Source: Paenibacillus yonginensis (GTDB lineage: Bacteria; Bacillota; Bacilli; Paenibacillales; Paenibacillaceae). From it: a DNA stretch of 64,000 nucleotides. The notes under the pieces are model-generated. The model was not told the DNA's origin and ran no database searches. It saw nothing but the letters and a program-made list of their open reading frames with translations. Of the stretch, positions 52,599-61,905 are shown piece by piece; the first letter of the stretch is position 1; every line of letters starts with the position of its first letter. The stretch lies in NCBI RefSeq assembly GCF_001685395.1, contig NZ_CP014167.1:2051501-2115500 (forward strand), read 5' to 3'. Position numbers and translations under genes: made by a program.

Positions 52599-53897
52599 TT
52601 AGCGGGCAAGGAGACCTTCAAATGCCTGCTGGGCTTCAAAGCGAATACGCTCCTCGTCCAGCGTAAGGCATTCTCCATGCTTGACCACCTGCCGCCCGTC
52701 AACCCAAACATGCTCTACATCTTTGGCTCCAGCAGCGTAGACCGTGTGCGAGATGAAATCCGTTTTCGGCAGGAAATGAGCCTGCTCGGTATTTAAAGCG
52801 ATGAAATCGGCTTTCATCCCGGCCTCCAGCCGGCCGACGTCCTGCAGGAACAGCGATTTGGCGCCGTATTCCGTTCCCATCTTCAAGGCTTCCAGAGCCG
52901 GAACCGCCGTTGGATCACCGGAAACACCTTTATGGATCAAGGCAGCGAGTCGGATTTCCTCCAGCATGTCGAGATTGTTGTTGCTAGCCGGCCCATCCGT
53001 CCCCAAGGAAACGGTAACTCCCGCCTTGAGCAAATCCACCACGCGGGCTATGCCGCTGGCCAGCTTCAGGTTGCTTCCCGGATTGTGGGAAACGCCGACG
53101 CGGTGTTCCGCCAGAATAGCGATCTCCTCATCGGTCAGATGTACGGCATGAGCTACGAGAGACGGGCGGGAGAACAGGCCCAGCTTAAGCAAATGCTCTA
53201 CTGGACGCGTGCCGTAATCCCGGACATTCTGCTCCACTTCAGCCCGTGTCTCAGACATATGCGTATGAAGCGGCAGATCCAGATCATGGGCAGCCTGAAC
53301 GATTTTTTCAATATAATCCGGCGGACACGTGTAAGGAGCGTGGGGCGACATCATCGCCGTAATTCGGCCCTCTGCCGCACCATGCCACTGCTTGGCGAAG
53401 CTGACTGCGTCCTGGAGTTTGGCTGTCTGCACTTCGGGCGGACAAAGACCGATTACCCCGCGGGTCAGCACTGCCCGAATGCCGCTTTGCTCAGCGACCT
53501 TGCCGACCTGGTCCATATGATCGTACATGTCAAGGAAAGTGGTGGTGCCGCCCTTCAGCATTTCGAGCACGGACAGAGCGGTACCCTTATACACATCTTC
53601 GCCGGTGAATTTGGCTTCCATCGGCCACATTTTCTCCTGCAGCCAGACCTGAAGCGCCAGATCATCCCCGTAACCGCGAAGCAGCGACATGGCGGCATGG
53701 CCATGCGTATTGACCAGCCCCGGCAGGAACAGCAACCCGGAGCCGTCAAAGCTGTCTGTATCCTCAGTTCCTTCAGGCAAACTTTCGCCGATATATTGAA
53801 TCCGGTTGTCCTCAACCAGCATGTATCCGTTAATTACAGGCTTCTCGGGGTTCATCACCGCGAAGGTCCCGTTTTTGATCAACCATTTACGACTCAT
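52599..53897 (-). CDS. mtaD: 5-methylthioadenosine/S-adenosylhomocysteine deaminase-type amidohydrolase
   Basis: A 432-residue metal-dependent deaminase of the amidohydrolase superfamily (TIM-barrel). Metal ligands are visible in NTHGHAAM, HTHMSETRAEVE, HAVHLTDEE and LGTDGPASNNNLD. It resembles MtaD/SsnA-like enzymes acting on methylthioadenosine, SAH or adenosine. It overlaps rex by 11 bp with ribosome binding inside rex, so it is co-translated. Related deaminases act on other purines, so the substrate is likely but not certain. Confidence 0.88.
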   Translation of the reverse strand: MSRKWLIKNGTFAVMNPEKPVINGYMLVEDNRIQYIGESLPEGTEDTDSFDGSGLLFLPGLVNTHGHAAMSLLRGYGDDLALQVWLQEKMWPMEAKFTGEDVYKGTALSVLEMLKGGTTTFLDMYDHMDQVGKVAEQSGIRAVLTRGVIGLCPPEVQTAKLQDAVSFAKQWHGAAEGRITAMMSPHAPYTCPPDYIEKIVQAAHDLDLPLHTHMSETRAEVEQNVRDYGTRPVEHLLKLGLFSRPSLVAHAVHLTDEEIAILAEHRVGVSHNPGSNLKLASGIARVVDLLKAGVTVSLGTDGPASNNNLDMLEEIRLAALIHKGVSGDPTAVPALEALKMGTEYGAKSLFLQDVGRLEAGMKADFIALNTEQAHFLPKTDFISHTVYAAGAKDVEHVWVDGRQVVKHGECLTLDEERIRFEAQQAFEGLLAR

Positions 53898-54534
53898 TTG
53901 AATGTTCCTTTCCTTGGTCCAAATAATAAGCCAAACTTAACAGGTCGGTAGTAAAGTCCGCAGCATGGACCCGGACACCGGGCGGAACCTTCAGGATGAC
54001 CGGCGCGAAATTCAGAATGGCCTGAATGCCTGCCTCCACAAGCTGATCCGCGACCCGCTGGGCCTCCCAATGAGGCACAGTGATAATGCCGATGCGGATT
54101 CCCAGCTTCTTAACGGTTTCGGGCAACTCCGCGATTGGCTGAACGGACAAATAATTGATCTGGGTACCGATTTTGGCTTCTGCGATATCAAAGACCGCTA
54201 CAATCTTCATATTGTCTTTTAAATACATATTGTAATTGGAAAGCGCTTGACCGAGATTACCGGCACCTACGAGAGCTACGCTGATTTCCTGATCCAGATT
54301 CAGAATCTGACGAATCTTCTCGATCAGGTAAGCGACGTCATAGCCGATGCCCTTACGGCCGAAATCACCGAAATATGCCAGGTCCTTGCGGATTTGGGCC
54401 GGATTTAAATCCAGATTCTGCCCCAGCTCCTGAGAGGATACCGTCATGACATCCCGGTTGTGCAGCTCGTTTAAGTACCGCAGATAAACCGGCATACGCC
54501 GGACGACGGCATCCGATATTTTTTCCGATTTCAT
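53887..54534 (-). CDS. rex: Redox-sensing transcriptional repressor Rex
   Basis: A 215-residue NADH-sensing repressor. A winged helix-turn-helix (about 1-80, with RRMPVYLRYLNEL and LNPAQIRKDLAYFGDFGRKGIGY) is followed by a Rossmann NAD(H) domain with ALVGAGNLGQAL and a C-terminal swapped helix. It represses fermentation and respiration genes when NADH is low. The ATG follows AAAGGGTGAA immediately after the dinG stop. I found no TTGTGA-N6-TCACAA site anywhere in the window by eye, so its targets seem to be elsewhere. Confidence 0.95.
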   Translation of the reverse strand: MKSEKISDAVVRRMPVYLRYLNELHNRDVMTVSSQELGQNLDLNPAQIRKDLAYFGDFGRKGIGYDVAYLIEKIRQILNLDQEISVALVGAGNLGQALSNYNMYLKDNMKIVAVFDIAEAKIGTQINYLSVQPIAELPETVKKLGIRIGIITVPHWEAQRVADQLVEAGIQAILNFAPVILKVPPGVRVHAADFTTDLLSLAYYLDQGKEHSNES

Positions 54535-54535
54535 G

Positions 54536-57424
54536 TTATTCACCCTTTGCTGCGCCTGGATCGGCGCCATTTTCCGTAGGTTCCAGCCACTCCGTGATCC
54601 GGGGAACCATCTGGCTTAGCGGCATGTGCTCCATTTTAGGTCCCGGCAGCGAATACAGAAAATATTTCCCGTAATATGAGTCCAGAATACGAGTATCGTA
54701 TACGATGACGATGCCTTTATCTCTAGAAGAGCGCACCAGCCGGCCAAAGCCTTGTTTGAAACGGATAACCGCCTGAGGAACGGACAGCTTTGTGAATGGA
54801 TTTTTTTTCTGCTGCTGCAGCCGTTCGCTTTTGGCTTCTACCAGCGGATGGTTTGGCGGCTGGAAGGGCAGTCTGACAATGGCCAAACTGGTCAGCGCAT
54901 CCCCCGGGATATCTACGCCTTCCCAAAAACTGCTTGTGCCCAGCAGTACCGAGGCGTCTTTGCTTTGGAAACGCCGGGTCAGCTTGGTTCGGCTGCCGCT
55001 GTCCATCCCCTGCCCAATTACCGTTATATTGTGGGCAGAAAGCTGCTCTTTAAGCGGCTCATAAACCTGCTTCAGCATTCGGTACGACGTGAACAGCACC
55101 AGCATCCTGCCGTTTGTCGCCACAGCCGATTCCGCCAGGGAATCGACAAGTGTGTTCACGAAATACGCGTCGCCGACACTGCCTTTCACGCTTGGAAAAT
55201 CACGCGGGATAACGAGCAGCGCCTGATCTCTGTAATTGAACGGCGAAGGAAGAATGGCCGTCAGCAGACGGTCCTCTTCACTTGCCTCCTGCAGTCCGAG
55301 CTGATCAATCATATATTGGAAGGACTTATCAACCGTCAAAGTCGCAGAGGTCATGACTACGCTTTTTTTCTTGTCAAAGAAATAGGCTTTCAGCTGTTCG
55401 CTTACGTCAATGGGAACGGCATACATCTGCAAAGATTTGCTGCGGTAATGCCCATTGCCTTCAAGCCAGTACACCGTCTCCTCGTTATCCAGCTTCATGA
55501 AGAAACGCAGCGAATCCCGTTCGCTGCCCAGATCCTTGAACAAGCCGCTAATATCGGTCAGCAGGCCGTCAATGCCGTAATCATCCTGCTCCTCTTTCAA
55601 CTCAGCCACCATCCGTTCACCCTTCCTCAGCACTTCGCTGATGGTAACGTGAATCTGGTTCTCCAGCAGGTTCAAAGTCTCCCACTGCTCCGGACGTTTG
55701 GCGGGAAGCAGACGTTTCACAAATTGTCCCGGTTCTCCAGGCGCCGCATCGCTGCGTTCGGTCATTAATCCGAACAGCAGCTCGCTAAGCTTATCCCAGT
55801 TCTCCTTCACCTCCAGGAGTGCCGGATAAATGGAGTCGATGGTCTCCATCCAGCCGGAAGCTTTCTCGGCACCGGAAGCGCCAAGCTGCAGCCGCAGATT
55901 GGGGAGCTGGCCGGTTCGGCTGTCCTTAAACAGCCGGGTCAACGTATGAATGATGGAGAAATATTTCATATGCAGTCCCAAATGTTTGCCGGCAACGTCC
56001 TCCAGATGATGCGCCTCGTCGATCACCAGCCGTTCATAAGCAGGCAGCAGCTGATGCCCGGCCTGAATGTCGGTGAACAGCTTTGAATGATTGGTAATGA
56101 CGACATCCGCAACGCTGGCTTCGTGTTTGGCCCGGTGGTAGAAGCATTTGCGGAACCAGGGACATGAACGTCCAAGACAGGAGTCCGATTCGCTGGCAAC
56201 GGTTTCCCAGAAATCGCCGCCCCTTCCCAGATTCAGCTCCTCATCATCACCGGTTTCAGTCTGGCTTAACCAGACGATCATCTGAGCCGCCGTGATGCTG
56301 TCTTCTTTCGGGCTTGCGAAATCACGCCTGCTTAGCTTGTGCTCAAACTTGCGCAGACACAAATAATGTTGTCTTCCTTTAAACACTGCTGCGCGAAAAG
56401 GAAAAGGAACCGCTTCAGTCAGCAGGGGAATATCCCGTTCCCTCAGCTGCTCCTGCAGGTTAATGGTATGGGTGCTGACCATGACCTTTTCCCCGGTTTT
56501 GACCGAGGAATAAATCGCCGGAAGCAAATACCCCAAGGATTTCCCGGTGCCAGTCCCCGCTTCTACAAGCAGATGTTTATCTTCGGCAAATGCCTGCTCC
56601 ACCTGTCCAAGCATAATCTTCTGGGCTTCGCGTTCTTCATAGAACGGCAGCTTCTCCTTCAAATTCTCCCGAACCTGATCCAGAAACTGCTCAAAGCTCA
56701 CCTTGGCCAGCGGATTCTCCTCGGCGTCATACCTTGCCGGCAAAATATCCATCCAGTCCTCATTGCGCATAGCAAACTGGCGGTAATACACAAATCCTGC
56801 ATCATCCGTCTGGTCAGCCTGGCTTTCCCTTTCCGTTAACAGGGCGTCAAAAAACCAGCCCAAATCACTGTCTTCTGCGGCAAACAGGTCTGCAAGACGC
56901 TGAATCGTAATCAGCGGCAGCTCGGCAAGCTCATCCAGACATTTGAGAAAAATCAAAGCCGTAGCCTCAGCATCGCTGTCCGCCTGGTGCGGCCGGTCAT
57001 GACTGAGTCCAAATTCCGTGCTGACCAGACCCAGCTGGTAGGAATTTAAGGAGGGAAAACAAATTTTCAAGAAATCCATCGTGTCGAGAATCCGCCCCGT
57101 AAAGGGAAGATATCCACAGCTGTCCAAGGCCTGCTGCAAGAAATTAAAATCAAATGCAACATTATGCCCGACCAGGACAACGTCATCAAGCAGCGGAACC
57201 ATGTCCATCATCACTTCGTCGATTGAAGGAGCGTCCGCCACATCCTCTTCCGTGATGCCTGTTAAGCCGGTTATAAATGGCGGGATCGGCACTCCCGGTT
57301 TGACATAAGAAGAATAGACCTGCGAGATGGTGGAATCATGATCTATGATGGCAAGTCCAACCTGTATAATTTCATCGGTGGACTGATTACCCGTTGTTTC
57401 AAAATCGAGTACAGCATACTTCAT
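54536..57424 (-). CDS. dinG: DinG-family helicase with N-terminal DEDD exonuclease
   Basis: A 962-residue protein. Residues 1 to about 170 form a DnaQ-like 3'-5' exonuclease (FETTGN, HNVAFDFNFL, HQADSDAEAT). The rest is an XPD-like superfamily 2 helicase: Walker A EAGTGTGKS, DEAH box VIDEAHHLED, and motif VI FGRLVRSSRDKG. Four Cys (one in HYLCLRKF; then C-X4-C-X5-C in SCLGRSCPWFRKC) match the Fe-S cluster spacing of E. coli DinG. Members with an exonuclease domain often lack these Cys. Paired with rex 2 bp downstream in the transcript. Confidence 0.93.
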   Translation of the reverse strand: MKYAVLDFETTGNQSTDEIIQVGLAIIDHDSTISQVYSSYVKPGVPIPPFITGLTGITEEDVADAPSIDEVMMDMVPLLDDVVLVGHNVAFDFNFLQQALDSCGYLPFTGRILDTMDFLKICFPSLNSYQLGLVSTEFGLSHDRPHQADSDAEATALIFLKCLDELAELPLITIQRLADLFAAEDSDLGWFFDALLTERESQADQTDDAGFVYYRQFAMRNEDWMDILPARYDAEENPLAKVSFEQFLDQVRENLKEKLPFYEEREAQKIMLGQVEQAFAEDKHLLVEAGTGTGKSLGYLLPAIYSSVKTGEKVMVSTHTINLQEQLRERDIPLLTEAVPFPFRAAVFKGRQHYLCLRKFEHKLSRRDFASPKEDSITAAQMIVWLSQTETGDDEELNLGRGGDFWETVASESDSCLGRSCPWFRKCFYHRAKHEASVADVVITNHSKLFTDIQAGHQLLPAYERLVIDEAHHLEDVAGKHLGLHMKYFSIIHTLTRLFKDSRTGQLPNLRLQLGASGAEKASGWMETIDSIYPALLEVKENWDKLSELLFGLMTERSDAAPGEPGQFVKRLLPAKRPEQWETLNLLENQIHVTISEVLRKGERMVAELKEEQDDYGIDGLLTDISGLFKDLGSERDSLRFFMKLDNEETVYWLEGNGHYRSKSLQMYAVPIDVSEQLKAYFFDKKKSVVMTSATLTVDKSFQYMIDQLGLQEASEEDRLLTAILPSPFNYRDQALLVIPRDFPSVKGSVGDAYFVNTLVDSLAESAVATNGRMLVLFTSYRMLKQVYEPLKEQLSAHNITVIGQGMDSGSRTKLTRRFQSKDASVLLGTSSFWEGVDIPGDALTSLAIVRLPFQPPNHPLVEAKSERLQQQKKNPFTKLSVPQAVIRFKQGFGRLVRSSRDKGIVIVYDTRILDSYYGKYFLYSLPGPKMEHMPLSQMVPRITEWLEPTENGADPGAAKGE

Positions 57425-57552
57425 TGGTTGTAAAATCCCTTTCTTTCGGGTCTATCACCTAGCATATCAAAAAAAATCCCGTTTGAAAATTGAACGAAGC
57501 CGGCTTTGAGAAATCCTGCACTTGCCTGACAAGCCCTAACAGTCAAAAAGGG

Positions 57553-57584
57553 CAAAAAAAACGATGCGTCCGAGGCGCATCGTT
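57553..57584 (-). terminator. Intrinsic terminator after the TPR gene
   Basis: A 9-bp stem (57560-57568 with 57576-57584) is followed on the minus strand by eight T, about 10 bases after the TPR stop. It separates panBCD-TPR from dinG. Confidence 0.85.
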
Positions 57585-57594
57585 ATCCCCTGCT

Positions 57595-58224
57595 TTACAA
57601 ATAAGCATGGAGCTGGCTTTCAAATTGGTAAGTCCCGCGATTCTCCATACAAGCCTCGAGATTCGCCAAAGGTTCGGGCAGACTGGGATCCAGCTTATAG
57701 GCGGTAAGGAAAAACCCCCGCGCCTTCTCGACCCGATTATCCATGGCAGCCAAACATCCCAAGGCGTTACAGCAGATCGCTTTTAATTTCTTGTCTTTGC
57801 CGTGCGTAAAAATATAATTTAAATAACCAGCCGCATTTTCCCTGTCATTCAGATGCACGCGGCACACGGCCAAGAACAACAAGGGCAGGGGATTATCCGG
57901 ATAAAGGCTGGAAGCCTGCTCAAAATGCTCGGAAGCCTGTTTGTACATTTTGAGGGTAAAATAACCTTGCCCTTTAAGAAAGGGGCCTCCGCCCAGCTCG
58001 ACAATCTTCAGTTGATCCTGGGCTTCAAAATCCCCACATTTCCGGCGAATCTCCCCCATCTTCTCTTCAAAAGACATCCATTCCTCGATAATGCCGTCAC
58101 TCATTTGCTTCAACAGTTTCCATTTCATGCCCAGCGCTTCTTTCTGTTCGCCTTCCGCCTCAGGATAACGCCGGGCGATATCGTCCAGCGCGCTGTTCAT
58201 TTCCGCAAAGATATGTTCAAACAT
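57595..58224 (-). CDS. TPR-repeat protein
   Basis: A 209-residue soluble protein. Residues about 1-85 are helical and charged; about 85-195 hold three tetratricopeptide-like repeats (for example FLKGQGYFTLKMYKQASEHFEQASSLYPDNP). TPRs mediate protein contacts. It follows panD by about 160 bp and ends at a terminator. I do not recognise an established name; the position between panD and dinG, where B. subtilis has ypmA, is the only clue. Confidence 0.82.
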   Translation of the reverse strand: MFEHIFAEMNSALDDIARRYPEAEGEQKEALGMKWKLLKQMSDGIIEEWMSFEEKMGEIRRKCGDFEAQDQLKIVELGGGPFLKGQGYFTLKMYKQASEHFEQASSLYPDNPLPLLFLAVCRVHLNDRENAAGYLNYIFTHGKDKKLKAICCNALGCLAAMDNRVEKARGFFLTAYKLDPSLPEPLANLEACMENRGTYQFESQLHAYL

Positions 58225-58382
58225 TATCTCACCTCATCCTGAACAAAATGAAATCAGTGCGAAACCGAATCAAAGCCAGCTTGACGTTTGACCGTATTGA
58301 TTCAGGTTTACCTTCATTTTTTGTTCAAGACGGCTTTTTCATTCGAGCGCCCAGTTATTACATAACCAGCCTGCTTAGCCGA

Positions 58383-58766
58383 TTAACGAATCGTGGCATG
58401 CAGCTCGTGGTCAGCCGATTCGGCAGGACGATTGTTCTCGTCCACAAAAACAACGGTCGGCTTATGGTACTTCAGTTCAGCCGAATCCAGCTGCGCGTAG
58501 GAAATAATGATGACCGTGTCGCCAGGCTGCACCAGACGGGCTGCCGCGCCGTTGAGGCAGATAACGCCGCTGCCTCGCGGACCGGGGATCACATAAGTTT
58601 CGAGACGCGCTCCATTGTTGTTGTTGACGATTTGAACTTTTTCATTTTCCAGCAAATCCGCCGCTTCCATCAAATCCTCGTCGATGGTAATGCTGCCCAC
58701 ATAATTCAAATTGGCTTCCGTTACGGTTGCGCGGTGAATTTTGGATTTCATCATCGTTCTATACAT
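58383..58766 (-). CDS. panD: Aspartate 1-decarboxylase (proenzyme)
   Basis: A 127-residue pyruvoyl enzyme that makes beta-alanine for pantothenate. Self-cleavage occurs at the Gly24-Ser25 bond in NYVGSITID, giving the pyruvoyl group. [20 protein letters not shown] is identical in style to the B. subtilis enzyme, which fixes the start. It overlaps panC by 8 bp and closes panBCD. Confidence 0.97.
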   Translation of the reverse strand: MYRTMMKSKIHRATVTEANLNYVGSITIDEDLMEAADLLENEKVQIVNNNNGARLETYVIPGPRGSGVICLNGAAARLVQPGDTVIIISYAQLDSAELKYHKPTVVFVDENNRPAESADHELHATIR

Positions 58767-59661
58767 GAAGAGCCACGTCCTTTTTCTGAAATAACATATT
58801 GTCAATTAATCGAGTGCTGCCGAATTTAACGGCGAGTGCTGCGATGATGTCCCCTTCATAATCAGACAAACGGGTTTGCTCGGAGATCGGCTCCAGCTCT
58901 GGGAACGTCAGCACCTCCACATAATCGATTTCCGCCAGCGGTTTGGCTTCAATCCGCTCTGTAAGCAGCTTCTTCAATTCTGCAGCAGTGGTTGACTTCT
59001 GCTCCTGCACAAGCTCGTAGGCTTCCTTCAGGGAGGCCGACAGCACAAGCGCCTGACTGCGCTGCTCCTCGTTCAAATAAACGTTCCGGGAGCTGAGCGC
59101 CATCCCGTCGCTTTCGCGTACAATCGGACAAGGCACCAGCTGCACATCCATATTCAAATCCGCAACCATCTGGCTGAGCACCGCTACCTGCTGGGCATCC
59201 TTCATGCCGAAATAAGCGAAATCAGGTTTTGTAATATGGAAAAGCTTAGCCACGACCGTAGTTACCCCGTCGAAATGCCCCGGGCGCGAAGCGCCGCACA
59301 GGCTGGAGGTCAACCCTTCCACCTGAATTTTGGTTTTGGTTGGCTGCGGATACATGTGCTGTACTTCCGGCATAAACACAATATCCACGCATTCTTTCTC
59401 GGCAAGCGCCAAATCCCGGGCTGCGTCCCGCGGATAACGATCCAGATCTTCATTAGGACCGAACTGAATCGGATTCACGAAAATGCTCAGCACGACCACG
59501 TCATTGGCACGCGCTTTGCGGATCAGGCTGGCATGACCTTCATGCAAATAACCCATCGTCGGCACCAGCCCGACGGTCAGCTCCCGTCCCTGCTTGGCGG
59601 CTTCAAAACGCCGGCGTTTCAACTCCTGCTGCAGTTCTTTAGGTTCTTTAATAATCATCAT
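58759..59661 (-). CDS. panC: Pantothenate synthetase
   Basis: A 300-residue ATP-dependent ligase that joins pantoate and beta-alanine. The HIGH-type motif is [13 protein letters not shown], followed by [18 protein letters not shown] and the KMSKS-like region [10 protein letters not shown]. The start overlaps the panB stop (ATGA) and its end overlaps panD by 8 bp. Confidence 0.97.
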   Translation of the reverse strand: MMIIKEPKELQQELKRRRFEAAKQGRELTVGLVPTMGYLHEGHASLIRKARANDVVVLSIFVNPIQFGPNEDLDRYPRDAARDLALAEKECVDIVFMPEVQHMYPQPTKTKIQVEGLTSSLCGASRPGHFDGVTTVVAKLFHITKPDFAYFGMKDAQQVAVLSQMVADLNMDVQLVPCPIVRESDGMALSSRNVYLNEEQRSQALVLSASLKEAYELVQEQKSTTAAELKKLLTERIEAKPLAEIDYVEVLTFPELEPISEQTRLSDYEGDIIAALAVKFGSTRLIDNMLFQKKDVALHV

Positions 59662-60569
59662 AACGTCATGCCAACCTTTCTATCCGTCTCTGCGGCATTA
59701 CCGGCTTTCTCCGTTTTATCCTTGTTGCCATATAAAGAGTCGACTACCCCTTCTTCGGCACCGAATACGTGCTGCTCAGCCGGGAATAATCCGCCTTTCA
59801 CTTCTTTTACATAATCCGCGATTCCGGTTTTAACCAGGCCGCCCACATCCGCAAAAGTTTTGACAAACCGCTTCTCGCGGTAATCGTCCGTATATTTAAC
59901 CAAGTCATGGAATACAAGCACCTGGCCGCTGCAGCCCCGTCCAGCTCCGATTCCAATCGTAGGAATTTCTAACAATTTAGTAATTTCCGCGGCCACCTCT
60001 TCTGTGACCAGCTCCAATACGATGCCAAAAGCTCCCGCTTCCTGCAGCGCTTTGGCATCTTCGAGCAGACGCCGGGCATCCTTGGCATCTTTGCCCTGAA
60101 TCCGGTAACCGCCAAGCTGATTGACGGACTGCGGCGTAAGGCCAATATGTCCAAGCACAGGCACACCAGCCCGAACGACTGCGGCAACCGTATCCGCGAT
60201 TTCTGCTCCGCCCTCCATTTTCACGGCATGAACATGACCTTCCTGCATCAACCTTCTGACACCGCGCAAGGTTTCGTCCAGGCTGCCATGGTAAGTCATA
60301 AAAGGCATATCCGCGACGATAAATGTCCGCTCCGCACCTCTGGCGACCGAACGGGAATGATAAACCATATCGTCAAGCGTAACCGGAATGGTCGAATCAT
60401 AGCCAAGCACCACATTGCCCAGCGAATCCCCCACAAGAATCATGTCTACGCCGGCTTCTTCAGCCAGTCTGGCCGAAGGATAATCATAAGCCGTAACCAT
60501 GGCGATCGACTCGCCGCTTTGTTTCATGCGTTTCAATTTTAAGATGTTTAAAGCTTGTTTGGCTGCCAT
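59658..60569 (-). CDS. panB: 3-methyl-2-oxobutanoate hydroxymethyltransferase
   Basis: A 303-residue TIM-barrel enzyme that makes ketopantoate from ketoisovalerate and methylene-THF. VTAYDYPSARLAEEAGVDMILVGDSLG, KMEGG and the substrate loop GHIGLTPQS are visible. It is the first gene of panBCD. A GGAGAGGAG site precedes the ATG at 60569, after a structured leader with a terminator (60615-60669). Confidence 0.97.
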   Translation of the reverse strand: MAAKQALNILKLKRMKQSGESIAMVTAYDYPSARLAEEAGVDMILVGDSLGNVVLGYDSTIPVTLDDMVYHSRSVARGAERTFIVADMPFMTYHGSLDETLRGVRRLMQEGHVHAVKMEGGAEIADTVAAVVRAGVPVLGHIGLTPQSVNQLGGYRIQGKDAKDARRLLEDAKALQEAGAFGIVLELVTEEVAAEITKLLEIPTIGIGAGRGCSGQVLVFHDLVKYTDDYREKRFVKTFADVGGLVKTGIADYVKEVKGGLFPAEQHVFGAEEGVVDSLYGNKDKTEKAGNAAETDRKVGMTL

Positions 60570-60614
60570 ACTTTTTAACTCCTCTCCTAGTTGACGTACC
60601 CGCCGAGTAACCGT

Positions 60615-60860
60615 CGTGTTTGATTTTCAAACACGAAAAAAAAAGCCTTTAGTTGTTCACTAAAAAGGCCCGAAAGTCCAAAGAAGAGTCACTTGGCGAT
60701 CGTCCCTTCTGTCTCGGTCCTTTCGGCTCAGAGCAGAATCCAGGCGTAACCGGCAATACCAAATATGACGGTTATATTCATTCATACATCCCGCTGCAGC
60801 CAGCGGAAATAAAAATACTGCCCCAAGAGTGCTGTTCGGCCAAGCCGATACCGCCTCTTA
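60615..60860 (-). promoter_or_regulatory. Structured leader of panBCD with terminator
   Basis: About 240 nt between the promoter and panB. A long imperfect hairpin has outer arms CCGAAAG and CTTTCGG (complement of about 60668-60727) with an inner AGAAG/CTTCT. Its end runs into a terminator (60636-60669), and a perfect 9-bp hairpin CGTGTTTGA/TCAAACACG (60615-60635) follows the U-run directly. The base AAAGG of the first hairpin could instead pair with CCTTT of the terminator. This fits an attenuator or riboswitch. A 17-codon ORF (MNITVIFGIAGYAWILL) lies in it but its ribosome binding site is weak. Confidence 0.6.
60636..60669 (-). terminator. Intrinsic terminator in the panBCD leader
   Basis: GCCTTT-AG / CT-AAAGGC stem (60645-60652 with 60660-60669, two bulged bases) followed on the minus strand by nine T. 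It lies upstream of panB, so it must be regulated or leaky. Confidence 0.8.
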
Positions 60861-60865
60861 GGGAC

Positions 60866-60874
60866 AGTATAACA
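60866..60874 (-). promoter_or_regulatory. Extended -10 promoter of panBCD
   Basis: TGTTATACT on the minus strand is an extended -10 element (TGn then TATACT); the -35 region is poor. It lies 24-32 bases after the birA stop. Confidence 0.5.
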
Positions 60875-60897
60875 AATGACGTCAACTTTTTCATCCC

Positions 60898-61905
60898 TCA
60901 ATTTAATGGATCTACCGTTACATCGCCGGAAATAATTTTTGTCGTTTGTCCATCTGCCAGCCTGACGATCAGCGCACCGGAGGAATCCAGTGAAACCGCC
61001 GTTCCCTTCACCTCTCCGGCAGGCGTCTGCACCGTTACCGGCTTATCCAAGCTGATGGACAAGGCTTCCCATAAAGCAGCGATCGGACCGAAGCCTTCGG
61101 TCATGTAGATTCCGTACAGCTGTTCCGTTTCGTTCAAGATCGTTCCGGCAAGCTCCGAGCGATTAATCTTTTGTCCCGATTCAATCCTCAGAGACGTCAT
61201 AATGGCACGCAGATCTTCCGGGAGCTCTCCGGCCGCCATATTTACGTCAATGCCTATCCCGGCTATACAATAGCGGATCCGTTCGTCTTCCCCCGTCGAT
61301 TCGAGCAGAATGCCGCTTGTCTTCCGTCCGCTGATCAGAATATCATTCGGCCATTTGATCCCCGCATCAACCCCGGCAACACTCCGGATGGCCCGGCATA
61401 CAGCTACCGCCATAAGGAGGGTGAGCTGGGGCGCTGATCCAAGCGGCAGATTGGGCCGAAGCAGCAAGCTCATCCAAAGTCCGTTCCCTGGCGGGGAATA
61501 CCAGCTGCGCCCCATCCGTCCTTTCCCTTTCGTTTGTTCCTCGGCAATAACAAGCGTTCCTTCGGGCGCCCCTTGTTCCGCAAGCAGCCTGGCTTCGTCC
61601 TGAGTCGATCCGGTCACGTCCAGCAGCTTCAAATTCCGTCCCATTACGGAAGTGCGGGCAGCCAGCATCAGATCGGCGGCAGCGAGTCTGGAAGGCTCGC
61701 CGGTCAAGCGGTACCCCTTGCGGGAGACCGCTTCAAATTCATATCCCGTCTCACGGAGTTTATTGATCTGCTTCCAGACAGCTGTCCGGCTGATCCCGAG
61801 CTGGCGGCTGATTTCCTCGCCGGATATATATTCCCCCGCCCGCTCCTTGAACATACGCAGGAGCCGCTGCTCGGGCTGCTGTAATTCAATTTGATTCTTG
61901 TCCAT
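60898..61905 (-). CDS. birA: Biotin-protein ligase / biotin operon repressor BirA
   Basis: A 335-residue bifunctional protein. An N-terminal helix-turn-helix (about 10-65, SGEEISRQLGISRTAVWKQINKLRETGY) marks the repressor class; the central ligase domain has the biotinyl-AMP motif GKGRMGRSWYSPPG and KWPNDIL, and a small C-terminal SH3-like domain follows. It biotinylates carboxylases and represses biotin genes. It overlaps cca by 20 bp, as in the conserved cca-birA pair. No bio operator was seen in the window. Confidence 0.95.
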   Translation of the reverse strand: MDKNQIELQQPEQRLLRMFKERAGEYISGEEISRQLGISRTAVWKQINKLRETGYEFEAVSRKGYRLTGEPSRLAAADLMLAARTSVMGRNLKLLDVTGSTQDEARLLAEQGAPEGTLVIAEEQTKGKGRMGRSWYSPPGNGLWMSLLLRPNLPLGSAPQLTLLMAVAVCRAIRSVAGVDAGIKWPNDILISGRKTSGILLESTGEDERIRYCIAGIGIDVNMAAGELPEDLRAIMTSLRIESGQKINRSELAGTILNETEQLYGIYMTEGFGPIAALWEALSISLDKPVTVQTPAGEVKGTAVSLDSSGALIVRLADGQTTKIISGDVTVDPLN

